From: Siphonodentalium dalli
Lineage: Eukaryota > Mollusca > Scaphopoda > Gadilida > Siphonodentaliidae
Assembly (NCBI GenBank): GCA_032622095.1
Contig: CP136063.1
Coordinates: 117,884,723-117,948,722, forward strand
Direction of reading: 5' to 3'
DNA length: 64,000 nucleotides
Shown: piece by piece, positions 1 to 11,202 of the stretch
How positions within the stretch are numbered: position 1 is the stretch's first letter
Layout of the letters: every line of letters starts with the position of its first letter
Translations under genes and position numbers: made by a program
The notes under the pieces: model-generated
The model's database searches: none
Seen by the model: only the letters and a program-made list of their open reading frames with translations
What the model was told of the DNA's origin: nothing

Positions 1-1219
1 TTTTCCACCGAATAAAGAAATGCTGCGATTGACGCTGAACAGTACTTAAAATTAACCATGTCCTTATATGTCCATATTATGTACAGATACGTATACAGTG
101 TATAAATTTTAAGCTATTGTGTCATTTGTAAAGTCATTTTAAAATACCAGTACTTGTACCAGTACAGTAGGTATCGTACATTCAACATACCTTCAACTTG
201 CTGGTCATCTGTTGAGACTGTTGTGTTATCAGATGAGGATGTGCAGCTTATGCTTCATCATATATCAGTATGTTGGCTGAGTTCCTTTTTCTGTGGCTCT
301 TCTCATGGCCAATCTTCGATTCAGGTGTTGCCAGGCTCATTTAGGAGTGCCACATTTCTTACGATGGTACATAATCTGGATGAGTGGGATCATCGTGCCT
401 CTGCCTGTAAGGGAAAATGATATGAAAGGGTTAACAATGGATACATGAAGCCTGATCTTCCATACATGTAGCTAATTAATCCGCTTCTTGACAACTGTAA
501 TTCAAATATTAAAACCAATATTAAAAAGACAACCTTCATTTTTTTTCTTCTGCAAAATCTCAATTGGAAAGTTGGAACTAATTTGAAAAATGAAAACAAG
601 TGTCGCATTCCAGAGCCCCATCCCCCCTCATCAGTACGACCCTGCGATCAATGTCTTGCAACGAATGCAACATTATTGAGTGTTCCCGGTTCTATTTCAT
701 CAAATTCGTTTGAAGAGGTGACATTTGATTCGCTTCTATGTGGTTAGCCGAATGTAAACAATGGCACGAAGAAAGGGAAGGCCGTAAAATGTTACGCAAT
801 TTCCGATTAGTAATAGCTCCCATAAAATGGTACTATTAATGGGCAAATTTATATGGGATATCTTTCTCGGCATTGACTCGGTTGAATAGATTCCTGATTA
901 ATAATAAATATAGTATTTACCTGTTATGAAATGCACACTGCAGACTATGTCCTCATCTCCAGGAATCCAGGTCTTCGATAGATTATTGTTACAAACACTT
1001 CGAATTTCATTAATCCACATTTTGTTTTTCGCGGTTCTGTCTTTGCCGTTCAGTGATATGAAATTTTCACTTTTCGGGTCATATCGATTTGCACAATCGC
1101 TGACTACACAAGACAGGCATGTTTGATGTTGTTAAAAACAATCAGCAATGCTAACTCTACGGTGTAAACAAAGAGACTCGCTTTGGTTTGCCAAATTAAC
1201 ACGTGTTGTGTGACGTCAG
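1..1219. other. stretch with no recognised gene
   Basis: AT-rich sequence without a convincing coding exon, RNA gene or repeat boundary. The reading frames here are short, have no family resemblance and lack paired splice signals. It may be intron or upstream sequence of the split gene whose first visible exon is at 8202. Confidence 0.5.
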
Positions 1220-1560
1220 ACCTAAACACCACGTTCAGTCCAACACGTGAAACCTAAACACCACGTTTATTCCACACAAACAGTCAGTGTTTTAATGTTA
1301 TAGCACCTCATGAAAAATTGAAATTATATAAATGTGTTATATATATACTTCACAAAACTCTGTCTGGCCAACAATCTTATATATTAAACTATAAACATGT
1401 GATCTGCCCTGATAGTTGCATACACATTGGAAACTAAACACCATATACCTAAACATATTACAATAAACATCTACACACAAAACCTAAACGACATGTTTCC
1501 TATCTATACGCGGTGTATAGAAAATAAACACCTACACGCAAAGTTAAACATGTCAACCTG
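1220..1560. repeat. degenerate AAACACC-motif cluster
   Basis: The motif CCTAAACACCACGT and close variants (CTAAACACCAT, CCTAAACGACAT, AATAAACACCTACAC) recur at irregular spacing over about 340 bp, with several CACGTG-like words between them. It does not form a clean tandem array and no element ends were seen. It could be an old minisatellite or a cluster of binding sites. Confidence 0.45.
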
Positions 1561-1622
1561 ACTCTGTTGTTTCAGTGTAAGATACGCATGCATGTTTATT
1601 AATTGGCACAATTTGCGAAACT

Positions 1623-1624
<2 letters not shown>

Positions 1625-1672
<48 letters not shown>
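1625..1672. repeat. poly-C homopolymer tract (about 48 C)
   Basis: An uninterrupted run of about 48 cytosines. The true length is uncertain because such runs are prone to sequencing and assembly error. A glycine-run reading frame on the minus strand is only its translation. Confidence 0.95.
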
Positions 1673-1673
<1 letters not shown>

Positions 1674-2345
1674 AGTAGAGCATTTTTTTAAAGATCAGTG
1701 AATATGCATGCTCCAGATAAGCATTCTGGTATTTAAATAGTTGAATGGACATGATTGAAATTAACTCGAATGAAGTAACAACATATAGTTGGGTAAAATT
1801 GAAATAATTAACTCCGACTGTATGACCATGGTGTCACTTCAGGGCTCTGGATAATATTATGGAGATGTGCACCTTGTGTCCGAAATTTGTGGAATATGCT
1901 TATATGTCTTACAATGTATCACTTTACATGTGAATTATGGTGTTTAGATGGGTTTTGTGCATGCACATATAATGGTATATACAATACAACATTCCGCAAT
2001 GTACATGTAACTCATTAATATATTCATCCTATTTTCCTGATGGTTTGGTTTGGTGTAAACTTAGGAGTCATACTATTTTTATCTCAGTTTAAAATTCGCG
2101 CAAAAATAGTACTGCGCGACAGCTGTGCGCGAATTTAAATACGAGTAAGGTATTTAATTTTGAAGTCACTCAAAAGTGGGAAACTAAAAGTCCATTGATT
2201 TAGATATCCATGATTTGTCAATAGGAGGTGTTCGGACAGTTATGCGGCTGGTAACCCAATCACGGATTTGTCAGTTTATCCTATTCCACTGTCCTAGTTG
2301 CTGTATGTAGGTTTTTGAGTTTCAATCAGCTTATTCTGCTATAAT
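1673..2345. other. stretch with no recognised gene
   Basis: Single-copy-looking AT-rich DNA between the poly-C tract and the first Helitron-like element. I see no exon, RNA gene or repeat end. Confidence 0.4.
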
Positions 2346-2968
2346 TATACCCCCCGCAACGAGTTGTGGGGAGGGGGTATACTGGAATCAGCTTGTCCGT
2401 CCGTCTGTCGTACCGTCGGTCCATCCGTCCTGTCCGTAGACACAAATTTGTCCGGAGTTTTTCTCAGTCGTTTTTTTTATCAATTGTCGTGAAACTTGGC
2501 ACAGACATCAACCACCATGGGAACCTGTGCACCTGTGCACCTGTGCACCTGCGATTATGACGTCTGTCAGACTTTTTTTCGTGGAGTTATCCCCCCTTTT
2601 TCGACTTGTATACTTTTGTCCGAGCTTTTATTCCTACATTTTTCGGTCAATTTTTTTAAAACGTAGCACAGATATTTAGTACCATGGGAACTTGTGCACC
2701 TGTGATTATGACGTCTGTCCGACATTTTTTGGTGGAATTATCCCCCTTTTTTTACTTAGAAATTTGTTCGCAACATACATAATTTTGTCCAAGCTTTTAT
2801 TTCTACATTTTTCGGTCAATAGGTTTAAGATTAGGGTTATGGTTGTACACCTGCAATGGGAACTGTTATTTTATTATTTTAACTAAATGTTTACTGACAT
2901 GTGAAACATCTTAGTATTTTAAAAACAGGGGGGTATCCGTAGTCCCATTGGGACAGTCACACCTCTAG
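2346..2968 (+). mobile_element. Helitron-like non-autonomous element, family B, copy 1
   Basis: It begins with a foldback around CCCCCCGCAACGAGTTGTGG, followed by GGGGGTATACTGGAATCAGC and a CCGT/CTGT microsatellite. Internal units of roughly 150-200 bp each carry ACCATGGGAACCTGTGCACC and GATTATGACGTCTGTC. The 3' end has the perfect hairpin GTCCCATTGGGAC (2942-2954), ten bases, then CTAG-T, which is the classical Helitron 3' architecture. It encodes no protein. The exact 5' end is inferred from the start of shared sequence. Confidence 0.65.
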
Positions 2969-3546
2969 TTTATCGTGAAACTTGACACAAACATCAACCA
3001 CCATGGGAACCTGTGCACCTGCGATTATGACATCTGTCAGACTTTTTTTGGTGGAGTTATCCCCCCTTTTTCGACTTAGAAAATTTTCGCATCATGTATA
3101 ATTTTGTCCGAGCTTTTATTCCTACATTGTTAGGTCAATTTTTTAAAAACTTAGTTGGCACATATATTTAGTACCATGAGAACCTGTGCGTCTGTGATTA
3201 TGACGTCTGTCCGACATTTTTTGGTGGAGTTATCCCCATTTTTCGACTTAGAACATTTTCGCAATATGCATAATTTTGTCCAAGCTTTTTTTTTCAAATT
3301 ACAAAATCTTCTCAAAATGCATAATTTTGTCCGAGCTTTTATTCCTACAATTTTCAGTCAATAGGTTTTAGGATTAGGATTAAGGGTTAAGAGGTTCAAG
3401 ATTAGTGTTGGGGCTTAGGGGATTTAGGGTTACCTGTTCACATAATAATTTCAGTGCCCAATATACAGTAATGGCTACTACATTCAAATAACATGTTGAA
3501 TACGGGGGGTATACCTCAGTCCCATCTGGGACAGGCCCATCTCTAG
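2969..3546 (+). mobile_element. Helitron-like family B, copy 2 (5'-truncated)
   Basis: It starts directly after the CTAG of copy 1 with core-unit sequence (GTGAAACTTGACACAAACAT) and lacks the 5' foldback. It runs through two to three core units and ends in its own hairpin GTCCCATCTGGGAC (3519-3532) and CTAG-T (3543-3546). Head-to-tail adjacency suggests a tandem array, or rolling-circle read-through past the first terminator. Confidence 0.6.
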
Positions 3547-3589
3547 TTCCAACATGTTATGATTCCATAATCTGAAATTTTATCACTAT

Positions 3590-4330
3590 CAACTACTTGA
3601 TAGCCACATAAAATTTTATGGCTACTTGAGAAGCCACATAAAAATTAGAGACACATAATTATTTTAGCCACATAACTCATAGCCACATATATACCCATTT
3701 GTTTGTCCATCCATCCGTCCGTCTATCCATCCAGAACTTTGACTGATCCTGTATTCTGTCATTTTCTGGTAAATTTTTTTTTACACTTGGAACGTATATA
3801 TCACTGATAGCCACATATCTACCCATTTGTTAATCTGTCCGCCCGTGCGATGTCCACATCGTTGTCCGCATGATAGCAATATTCAACAGATTTTCATGAT
3901 ATTTGGTATGTGATTCACATTTGAGAAGAGGCAGGCCAAGTTTGAATGTGGTCTGATGATTTTGATGGAGTTATGCCCATTTTTTTACTTAGAAAGTGCT
4001 GTTTTTGTGTTGTCCGCATAGTAAGTTAAGCAATATTCAACAGAATTTCTTTATGTTTGGCACATGGTTCTCATTTGAGAAGACGCAGTCCAAGTTCTAT
4101 TTTATTCCATTTATAAATAACATTTATAACATTTGTATTGTCTCTGATAAATTGAGCATTCTTCAAGAGAATCTCTTGATACTTGGCTCCCATCCAGAGG
4201 TCACCCCGAAGATCCATATGAAGTTTGGTGACGATCGGAATGAGAGATTGCAATAGCTCAAACTCAAACTTCATCAAGTTGAGCTGATAAAAAATTAGCT
4301 CATAATTTATTCTCAAATCTCAGTTATCCT
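3590..4330. repeat. degenerate repeat block including a minus-strand family A relic
   Basis: AGCCACATA words recur from about 3600 to 3820, next to CCGTCC-type microsatellite and two diverged core-like units (about 3780-4000 and 4000-4200). Near 4244-4290 the sequence TTGCAATAGCTCAAAC followed by CAAGTTGAGCT is the reverse complement of the family A 5' foldback. This is the only minus-oriented family A trace I found, and it is heavily diverged. Confidence 0.45.
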
Positions 4331-4719
4331 GGATATTTTTGTGCCACCCACGCCTGATTTTGGACTAAAATGGACATCCGTCAGAATGTTGACAGGTCAG
4401 GCAGGTGAGAAATTTCCAACAATGGAAAGTGTGAGGTATCAACAGGAAAGTTCCAACCCAAGACTCTGGTGCAAATAGAATTTCGAGAACTTGGTAGGGT
4501 TAGGGAAGTTTTGTCTGGTTCAAGGGGATAAAGTTGGATAAATCGAGGTGGGCAGCTCCCAATTATGGAGACGCTCTGGCCACAACCCTGTGATTGTATG
4601 ATTCATGAATGATTCCCAATAATCACTTAAGGCGCACAATGCAAAGTCTTGAGTTACATGTTTATGTGTAGTCTTAACAGTGGGACACAGATGTTTTTCC
4701 TCAAATTGAACATGGGGGT
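4331..4719. other. stretch with no recognised gene
   Basis: No exon, RNA gene or repeat boundary recognised. The sequence immediately precedes the TTAA-bounded element that starts at 4724. Confidence 0.4.
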
Positions 4720-4723
4720 TTAA

Positions 4724-6170
4724 CCCTTTGAACCCTGGCTCCCCACAACGATCAACGCCCTGACCCTGGGCTCCCAGTGGTATTTTTTTATATTGTGGCC
4801 AGTGTATAGGCGTATGGTGTTGTTTATGTTCAAGTGGTGTCACATGTTGAAACTTTAGAGGTATGTTCCCCATTGACCACTGATTATTTTACGATCTGGT
4901 TACATTGCCACATTGTCACTCCTTGGTAACGGTTGCTAGGCAACTACCCGATATTGAAAGTAAAATACAATTATAGCTTTTATCGTCGTAATTCAGCCCA
5001 AGGAAATGGCGTTTTTTATCCAGTCGATACTCTATTGTGAAATTTGAGATATATCTGGCCAGAAGGGTGATCCTAACTTTTATTTAAGGGTAGCAACGGT
5101 TGCTAAGCAAATGTCCCAAATGATCAAATGACATCATTGCCCTGTGCATTTAATTGTAGTATGCCCCAAATTAGACATTCATTGGCATGCACATGTTGAT
5201 GGTTATTTTCAAATGGTGCTACATTTCTGAAACTTTACAGGTATGTTCCCATGGGCCACTGTGTATTTTTTCAGATTGGTATACTATGCCACATGATCAC
5301 TCCCTGGTAACGGTCCCTATGCAACTACCCGGAACTGAAAGTATTATGCAATTATAGCTTATAGCATCATATAATTCCGCGCTAAGAAACTGCGTTTTCT
5401 ATGCAGTCAATACTCTTTTTGTGAAATTTGGGATACATCAGGTCAGAAGAGTGAACCTAACTTGTATTTAACGTATCAATGGTTGCTAAGCATATACCCC
5501 AAGTGACCGAATGACACCACTTCCCTGTGCATTCAATTACATTACGTCCCGTTTTAGACATCGCCTATAGGGCATGGTGATGGTCATGTTCAAATGGTGC
5601 CACCAGTAATAAACTTTAATTGCTCAATAATGCACGATTTGACCACATGTTTGTAATGCGCACGTGCAATTAGATCGGACCAGGTGGTATTAATTGTGAC
5701 CATGCAATCCATTGCACAGGACTACTCTGGTGCAATGTTAAAACATGCAGCTGTATAATGCAAATTTGTGTACTATGGGGATCCTTGATGTGATTGTATC
5801 ATTACGCAAAAACCCATACATTTATCAATTTATCCTATGCGCATGCAAACAAATCGACTTAAATAAGTAACTGCGCCTTCCTCACATATGCCAGAACACT
5901 GATTATGTATACAATAATAATTTAAACCCAAAAGAGTGATCAAAATGGTGTCTTTCTACAATCCAGCGAATCGGGTAACGCTCTTCCTGCGAACCGCGCA
6001 ACAATGTAGAGCGTTACCCGATTCGCTTCAAATAATGTACGTTTGTTGAAATCTGCGTTGTGCGCATGCGCATATTTTTCTACCCCAACTAGTCGGCAAC
6101 CCATACACATGCACCCATGGCAAGTTCCTTGGGATCATTTACATACATATAAGTGGATATAAATGGTTAT
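4724..6170 (+). mobile_element. piggyBac-like TTAA element, left part, right end missing
   Basis: A TTAA (4720-4723) precedes CCCTTTGAACCCTGGCTCCC, the same left terminus as the complete element at 49528. Internal sequence also matches that copy: GGTAACGGTTGCTAGGCAAC motifs repeated several times, and GCGCATGCGCATATTTTTCT near 6063. The matching right end was not found before the family D element near 6171, so this copy looks truncated. It carries no transposase. Confidence 0.55.
5965..6027. repeat. perfect 20-bp inverted repeat
   Basis: AGCGAATCGGGTAACGCTCT (5965-5984) is exactly mirrored at 6008-6027, with a 23-base spacer. It lies inside the truncated TTAA element and is absent from the corresponding part of the 49.5-kb copy as far as I can align by eye. 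It may be a tiny palindromic insertion. Confidence 0.85.
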
Positions 6171-6609
6171 CTCATATATATTTTGAAGACCTCTGTCTGT
6201 ATGTATGTTTGTTTGTTTGTTTGTTTGTTTGTCATTTATACAAATCTACGATTCTCGACCGATCGGGACGAAACTTGGTACGTGTGTGTAGTTTGACCGG
6301 GCGGTGAACGTTGTCGTATTGGCGAGCCCGTGCGGAGCCCGCTTCGCGCATGCGCAGACGAGATCTCGGAAACGGGTGGAGCTATCGACTTGAAATTTGC
6401 TATGTGAATGTATCTTGCCCCGGATACGAATTTTATCGGGTCGCCGAGCCCGTGCGACGCCAGATTCGCGCATGCGCAGACCAGATCTCGGAAACGGGTA
6501 GAGCTATCGACTTGAAATTTGGTTTTTGAATAGCCCGGACAACGGGTGGAGCTTTCGACTTGAAATTTGGTTTTTGAATAGCCCGGACAACGTCGGGCTC
6601 ATCGGCTAG
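6171..6609 (+). mobile_element. Helitron-like non-autonomous element, family D
   Basis: A TTTG microsatellite (about 6205-6232) leads into tandem units of about 115 bp carrying GCGCATGCGCAGA, GATCTCGGAAACGGGT and CTATCGACTTGAAATTTG. These decay into shorter 50-bp copies at the right side. The end is a 6-bp stem, AGCCCG (6580-6585) with CGGGCT (6594-6599), followed by CATCGG and CTAG-T (6606-6610), a Helitron-type terminus. It is non-coding. Confidence 0.55.
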
Positions 6610-6657
6610 TAACATATATAAACATGCTACATAGATTTATGACGTCACCGAATGCTG

Positions 6658-6720
6658 CTGGCCGCTTTCGCGGCCAGTCAGGTATATGAACGTTTTCTGG
6701 CTGGCCGCTTTTGCGGCCAG
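6658..6720. repeat. pair of GGCCGC hairpins
   Basis: Two near-identical 20-bp foldbacks, CTGGCCGCTTTCGCGGCCAG at 6658-6677 and CTGGCCGCTTTTGCGGCCAG at 6701-6720, lie 43 bp apart. Each has an 8-bp GC-rich stem and a 4-base loop. They stand out in AT-rich surroundings and belong to no element I can define. Confidence 0.8.
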
Positions 6721-6779
6721 TCGGGTCCAAATGGTTAATTGCCTGTTTTCCAGCTTCTGATGAGGAACAAATTGCACTA

Positions 6780-6853
6780 AAAAAAAACTTGGACTGTAAC
6801 ACATGAAATTATCCCCCATCCATGTTGAGATACAGTGTCATTGACACTTTCAT
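6780..6853 (+). mobile_element. family A (HINE-like) 3' end relic
   Basis: It contains the family A tail, a TGTTGAGATACAG variant followed by the terminal hairpin AGTGTCATTGACACTTTCAT, with no core units before it. This is a 5'-deleted remnant in + orientation. Confidence 0.7.
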
Positions 6854-8201
6854 TTTAATTTTGCCATTTCATTTTGAGGGTTTTGAGATTTATATAGATC
6901 TACATTTTGGTTCGTATGCTACATTGAATAAAATTCAAGTTCTGTCATTGAGATAAAGAAATAATTTAATAGCAAGAAATAATTTATAGATGTCTTCTAT
7001 TGTTTCCCTTGTATAACATCTAGACTATCCACTGCTCACAACAATAGCTGGTGATTAACAGTAACCGGCGAATTTAAAGATATGCCCCAGTTAATGTTCA
7101 GATAATAACCGGCTATAATTTGCGCTATGTCCTTCCCATATTAGCTAACACTAACTTTTGGTTACAGGATAACAATAAAGCACAAACAACACCAATCATG
7201 GGTTGTCGGGGTATTGCTATTACATGCACGATCGTAACTCAGGAACGTGGCACTATAGAGGTTACATGGAAGGCGTCTGATGATCCAGAGATGTGGCTAG
7301 AAGGTCTCTGTTCGGGGAGGTGTCCACTTTGGTATTTTCAACTGCACTCCCCCTTGAAACTGCACTCCCCCTTGAACCAAGGTTTTCTAAGTTTGGGGAG
7401 TTTCTATTAGCATCACCCTTGGGGAGGAAGTTTCCAACAAATGGCGCATGATTTCCTGCTGAGGATTTCTTTTCAACTTATGGTTATTTTAAATTTAAAT
7501 TATTTAATTTAACCAAAGTATGAGATATTGGACTTTTGCTCTAAAATAACAAAGTTGACATCAAACACAGGCTGGAAAATCAACTATCAGAAAATGTGTT
7601 CTTAAATTTCCAACTATTAAAAAGTTTGGTAACAGTTGGGAAAGTGCCTTTGGTGTGTGGTGCATTCCCTCAACCCATGCCTGTAGCCATGCGGGGAATC
7701 CAACTGAAAATCTCCGGAATAAAGACAAAACAAATGTCAATTATGGGGTGACTTCAATTTGACTCCCTACCCATTTTACACTCAAAACTAAACTAAACTA
7801 CAGGGTCGTGCCTAGAAGATTTCCATCGGGGTTTCCACCTTGAAATAACAGCACATCCATAAACCACTCATATAAACGCAACATTCCATTTGCAAAACCG
7901 TGTGGTGGAATGGAACTTTCAAACTAGTACATCAAAATGTCCAACCTTTCAGCCCCGAAAAGATTATATATCATATGGAGGGGCCATGGGTGACTGGAAT
8001 TCAACAGAGGCCTTCTAGTTACGTCCCTGCTTAGAACTACTTGTTTTAAAGTGATTTTGACAAGTACGGACTGGAGTACTACTAGTCCCAGTCTTCTTAG
8101 TCTTTATTGTTGGTGAGCGACTTAACAGTCTTTTTGTATTACCATGCAGATGAAATATATGGTGTAGAGTATATATTAATTCATTTTCCTCCCACATCCA
8201 G
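6854..8201. other. presumed intron, no recognised feature
   Basis: AT-rich DNA upstream of the first recognised exon. A frame of 96 codons at 7120-7410 has no family resemblance and no clear splice signals. The final bases, a pyrimidine-rich run ending CCACATCCAG, form the acceptor of the 8202 exon. Confidence 0.4.
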
Positions 8202-8521
8202 GTCAAGATGAATACTACCGATTTGATGGGATGGTGTATCCGTCAGTAGAGTTGAAGAAAAAGAAAGGTTTAATAAAAACAGTCTGGCATACCTTGAAGA
8301 CAATGGTTGGAACTGAACCATCTCATCAAGATATGTATGCTGATGATGGTTACCTGATTATGGACCTGCTATTGGAAAATCTTTCTGACCCGCAAGCATT
8401 GAATTTAAATCACTACACACTGGATGAGTTTATTGACAAAGTTGGAAAAATTTTCAATGGTTGTAAACAGCAGTTCCTGCATTTCAATCTTAGAGATGTG
8501 AGCATCTATAAAATTAAGGAG
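8202..8521 (+). CDS. internal exon, possible RNF213/mysterin-like protein
   Basis: Exon of 320 nt. The acceptor is CCTCCCACATCCAG and the donor is GAG|GTAAGA. It enters one base short of a codon and exits in phase 0. It encodes about 106 residues, beginning QDEYYRFDGMVYPSVE, then a lysine-rich stretch KKKKGLIKTVWHTLK, an acidic segment MYADDGYLIMDLLLENL, and ending DVSIYKIKE. It is open throughout and has ordinary amino-acid composition, unlike the repeat-derived frames nearby. A basic segment after a YRFDG-type strand, followed by helical sequence, recalls RNF213 N-terminal regions, but I recognise no diagnostic AAA+ or RING motif here. Exon reality is well supported; family identity is tentative (about 0.35). 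Confidence 0.7.
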
Positions 8522-8824
8522 GTAAGACAATTTCCCTTCAGTATTGCTTACCTTAAATATAAAAGTGAAAGTGAGATTAAGAAGAGCTAGGGCTTGTTGT
8601 GATCCAATATATAGTAATAGTATATAAGTCAAATATAGTCCTATAAATGACTAAAAGCTTTAAGTATGATGGTTAATTATGGTGGGTTGTTAGCCAACCA
8701 TGTTTAAGGTTGAAATATGGACCTTTACTGGGCCAAGGAACAATCATTTTGAACAGATATTGTCCCAGAAATATAAAATCGATATTAAATACGAAAAGAT
8801 ACTCAACATCATTAATGCATTTTT

Positions 8825-9260
8825 AGCTCATGGGTTGATAGTCCTTGTGTTCGTACGTCTGTCAACAATTTCCTTTAGCACACACATTCAGGTCAAAGCT
8901 CTCGTCCGATCATCACCAAACATCATATGATTCATCAGAGTGACCCCCTAGATGGGAGCATACCATTATTAGCTCAACTTTACTTGTAAAGTTTGAGCTA
9001 TTGCCATTGCTTGGTATCCGGTGTATGCGTGTGTGGAGACATCCATCAACAATTTCCATTAGCACGGGCTACAGGTCGTAGCTTTTGTCGGATCATTATG
9101 AAATTTGTCATGGCTGTTAACATTGAAATGTAGATGCGAACGAGTCATTTTGGGGTCATTCGGCCAAAAAACATGGCTGCCAGTGACCATCTTGGATTTC
9201 AAAATTTAATCCATTAGCATGGGCTACAGGCCATACTGTTTGTCTGTTTTGTATATAAAA
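8825..9260 (+). mobile_element. family A (HINE-like) fragments, 3'-truncated
   Basis: A diverged 5' module at about 8825-8960 is followed by a clearer one starting AGCTCAACTTTACTTGTAAA at 8971 and the GTGTGTGG microsatellite. One full core unit and the start of a second follow, and the element stops near 9255 without the 3' hairpin. Orientation is +, in the intron after the 8202 exon. Confidence 0.65.
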
Positions 9261-11202
9261 TGGTGTATGTACACCCAACCATCCACATATGACTAGAGGT
9301 AACATTTGTTCCCCGTGATGCCCGACACTGCTTGTATTTGGATAGTCACTTTAAGGTTAAGCTAGTGTTTTGTGTCTATTTTTGCCCCGACAGCTCATCA
9401 CGGGCAAAGCGCTTAATTTAGATAAGTCGACATTTTTTTTATGTCTGTTTACATTTGGTTGCCACGTAATGTGGAATATTTTTATTTGCAAATGTCATGC
9501 AATCTGTATATCCGGAATACATAGGATTCCATATGGGTACCACTTCATGTGGAATATTGTTAATTTACCACGTCATGTGGAAGGTTGGATTTGCAAATTT
9601 AATGCAATCTGTATGTAACATCCATGAAGGAATACATCGGATTCCAGTTTCAAACGTCGCGCACGCAAAGTGCAAATTCCGATATTTTGAGATGTAGTAT
9701 CATAGCTTGTGGCGAGTTGGCACTCAATCACACTTAGAGTTGGGTCCAGTGGCTTTGAAGTATACAGTCTAGTCCAGCCAAATTAAGCTGGTTTGGTCAC
9801 GTGACAATTGATACCACATCTGTGGTGTGAAATTGATACTCCTTATATTGGGATAAGAAAATAATCACTTTGTTAGTGACGTATTTTGACTTTCCGTGTA
9901 TCTTTGTGTGAGTTATTTCTGACTGTTGCGTCAAGAATTAATTGATCAATATTAATTGGAGCATTTGTTTTCAATCTAGCACCCGTCAAAGTGTTTAGAT
10001 TTCGAAGTTTGGCGAAGTTTAAATAATGTCAAAATATTTATTTAGGTATTATTTGACGTCTTCGGGTTATCGAAGTTATGTTATTTGTGTATGTATTATG
10101 CATCGTTCACTTGTCTACTGTATATGTGCAATCTGGGTTGGCATTTTAGAGCAAAGCATTCGCCCAGCGTAATTTAGATAATTGGACATTGTTTATGCCT
10201 GTTTACATGTATATACAGAATACATAGGATACAAGCTTTCCATATAAAAAGTATGATCTTGGCGAGAGAGACCATGTGGCCGACAGGCGGTGGGAAACTG
10301 ACATGTGCACAGACATTATTGAACTTGAATTCAAGATATTTTTGAGCCATTGTCTGGTATGCACTGTATGATAAATAAGTCATCTGTTAATCCATCCAAA
10401 TATTTCTGTCGGAAATTTATGTCAATATCAGAAAGAGTCTTTCCACGTTCAGGATTAGATATTACCATGTCATCGATATCAGTGACCTGGGTTGTATTTT
10501 GTTTATAGATGATAAATTCAGTGAAATTTCTTAATATTTATGGAAATAAAATGTAACCTGGTGTAACGCAATGTGATTTAAAATTTATAGCCCAATACAA
10601 CCGCCCAGCACTATTGTCTAGGGCATCGAATTTGGGTCCTATTCCCAGGTATATGGACCCTACATTTTAGCCCTAGTTGAAACCCTGCCTTATCACTCCA
10701 TTGACTGTTACGTATGCCATTATCAACTCTCCAAGTTGAGCTACATTGCCATTGACTTTTTGGTATTTGAGAGACTACATTAACTCTTTACCACCTAATA
10801 TCAAATGTTGCTGAACATCTGGTGATGTACTTTGACAAACTAATTATAAAACCATCCAGGTATATGCAAAATACTTCAAATCATGTCACCAGGTGTTAAA
10901 GAGGCATCATGTGTTGTTTATAACAAATAATTCAGTTCTAAAAAGTTGCTATTAATATAAAATTAGATGTTGATAAAATGATTTGTTGTTGTAACTGGTT
11001 GTCTGGCTACTTATTTACTGAAATTTAGAACAGCCAATCACAGACTACCGGTGGAGCAATGCAGATGGAATAAAAGTACATGTAAAAACACAAAATGCCT
11101 GTTATGGGGCGAAAATGACTGTAATGAATACCATTTAGTTATTTTGTGTACGACCGGTGAAAATATAAGTATAATGAAAAGAGTGAGCATTTTCTTAAAA
11201 TT
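9261..11202. other. intron stretch, two weakly related segments only
   Basis: No exon recognised. Segments near 9400-9620 and 10145-10240 share the order AATTTAGATAA, GACATT, GTCTGTTTAC/GCCTGTTTAC, ACATAGGAT, so they may be diverged copies of one old repeat. Nothing else could be named. Confidence 0.35.

Noticed and set aside
1504-1752. Minus-strand frame with a long glycine run
   Set aside because: It is the translation of the poly-C tract; nothing on either side resembles a protein.
4520-4873. 117-codon minus-strand frame
   Set aside because: It crosses the boundary of the TTAA element at 4724 and has no recognisable domain; it is probably chance.
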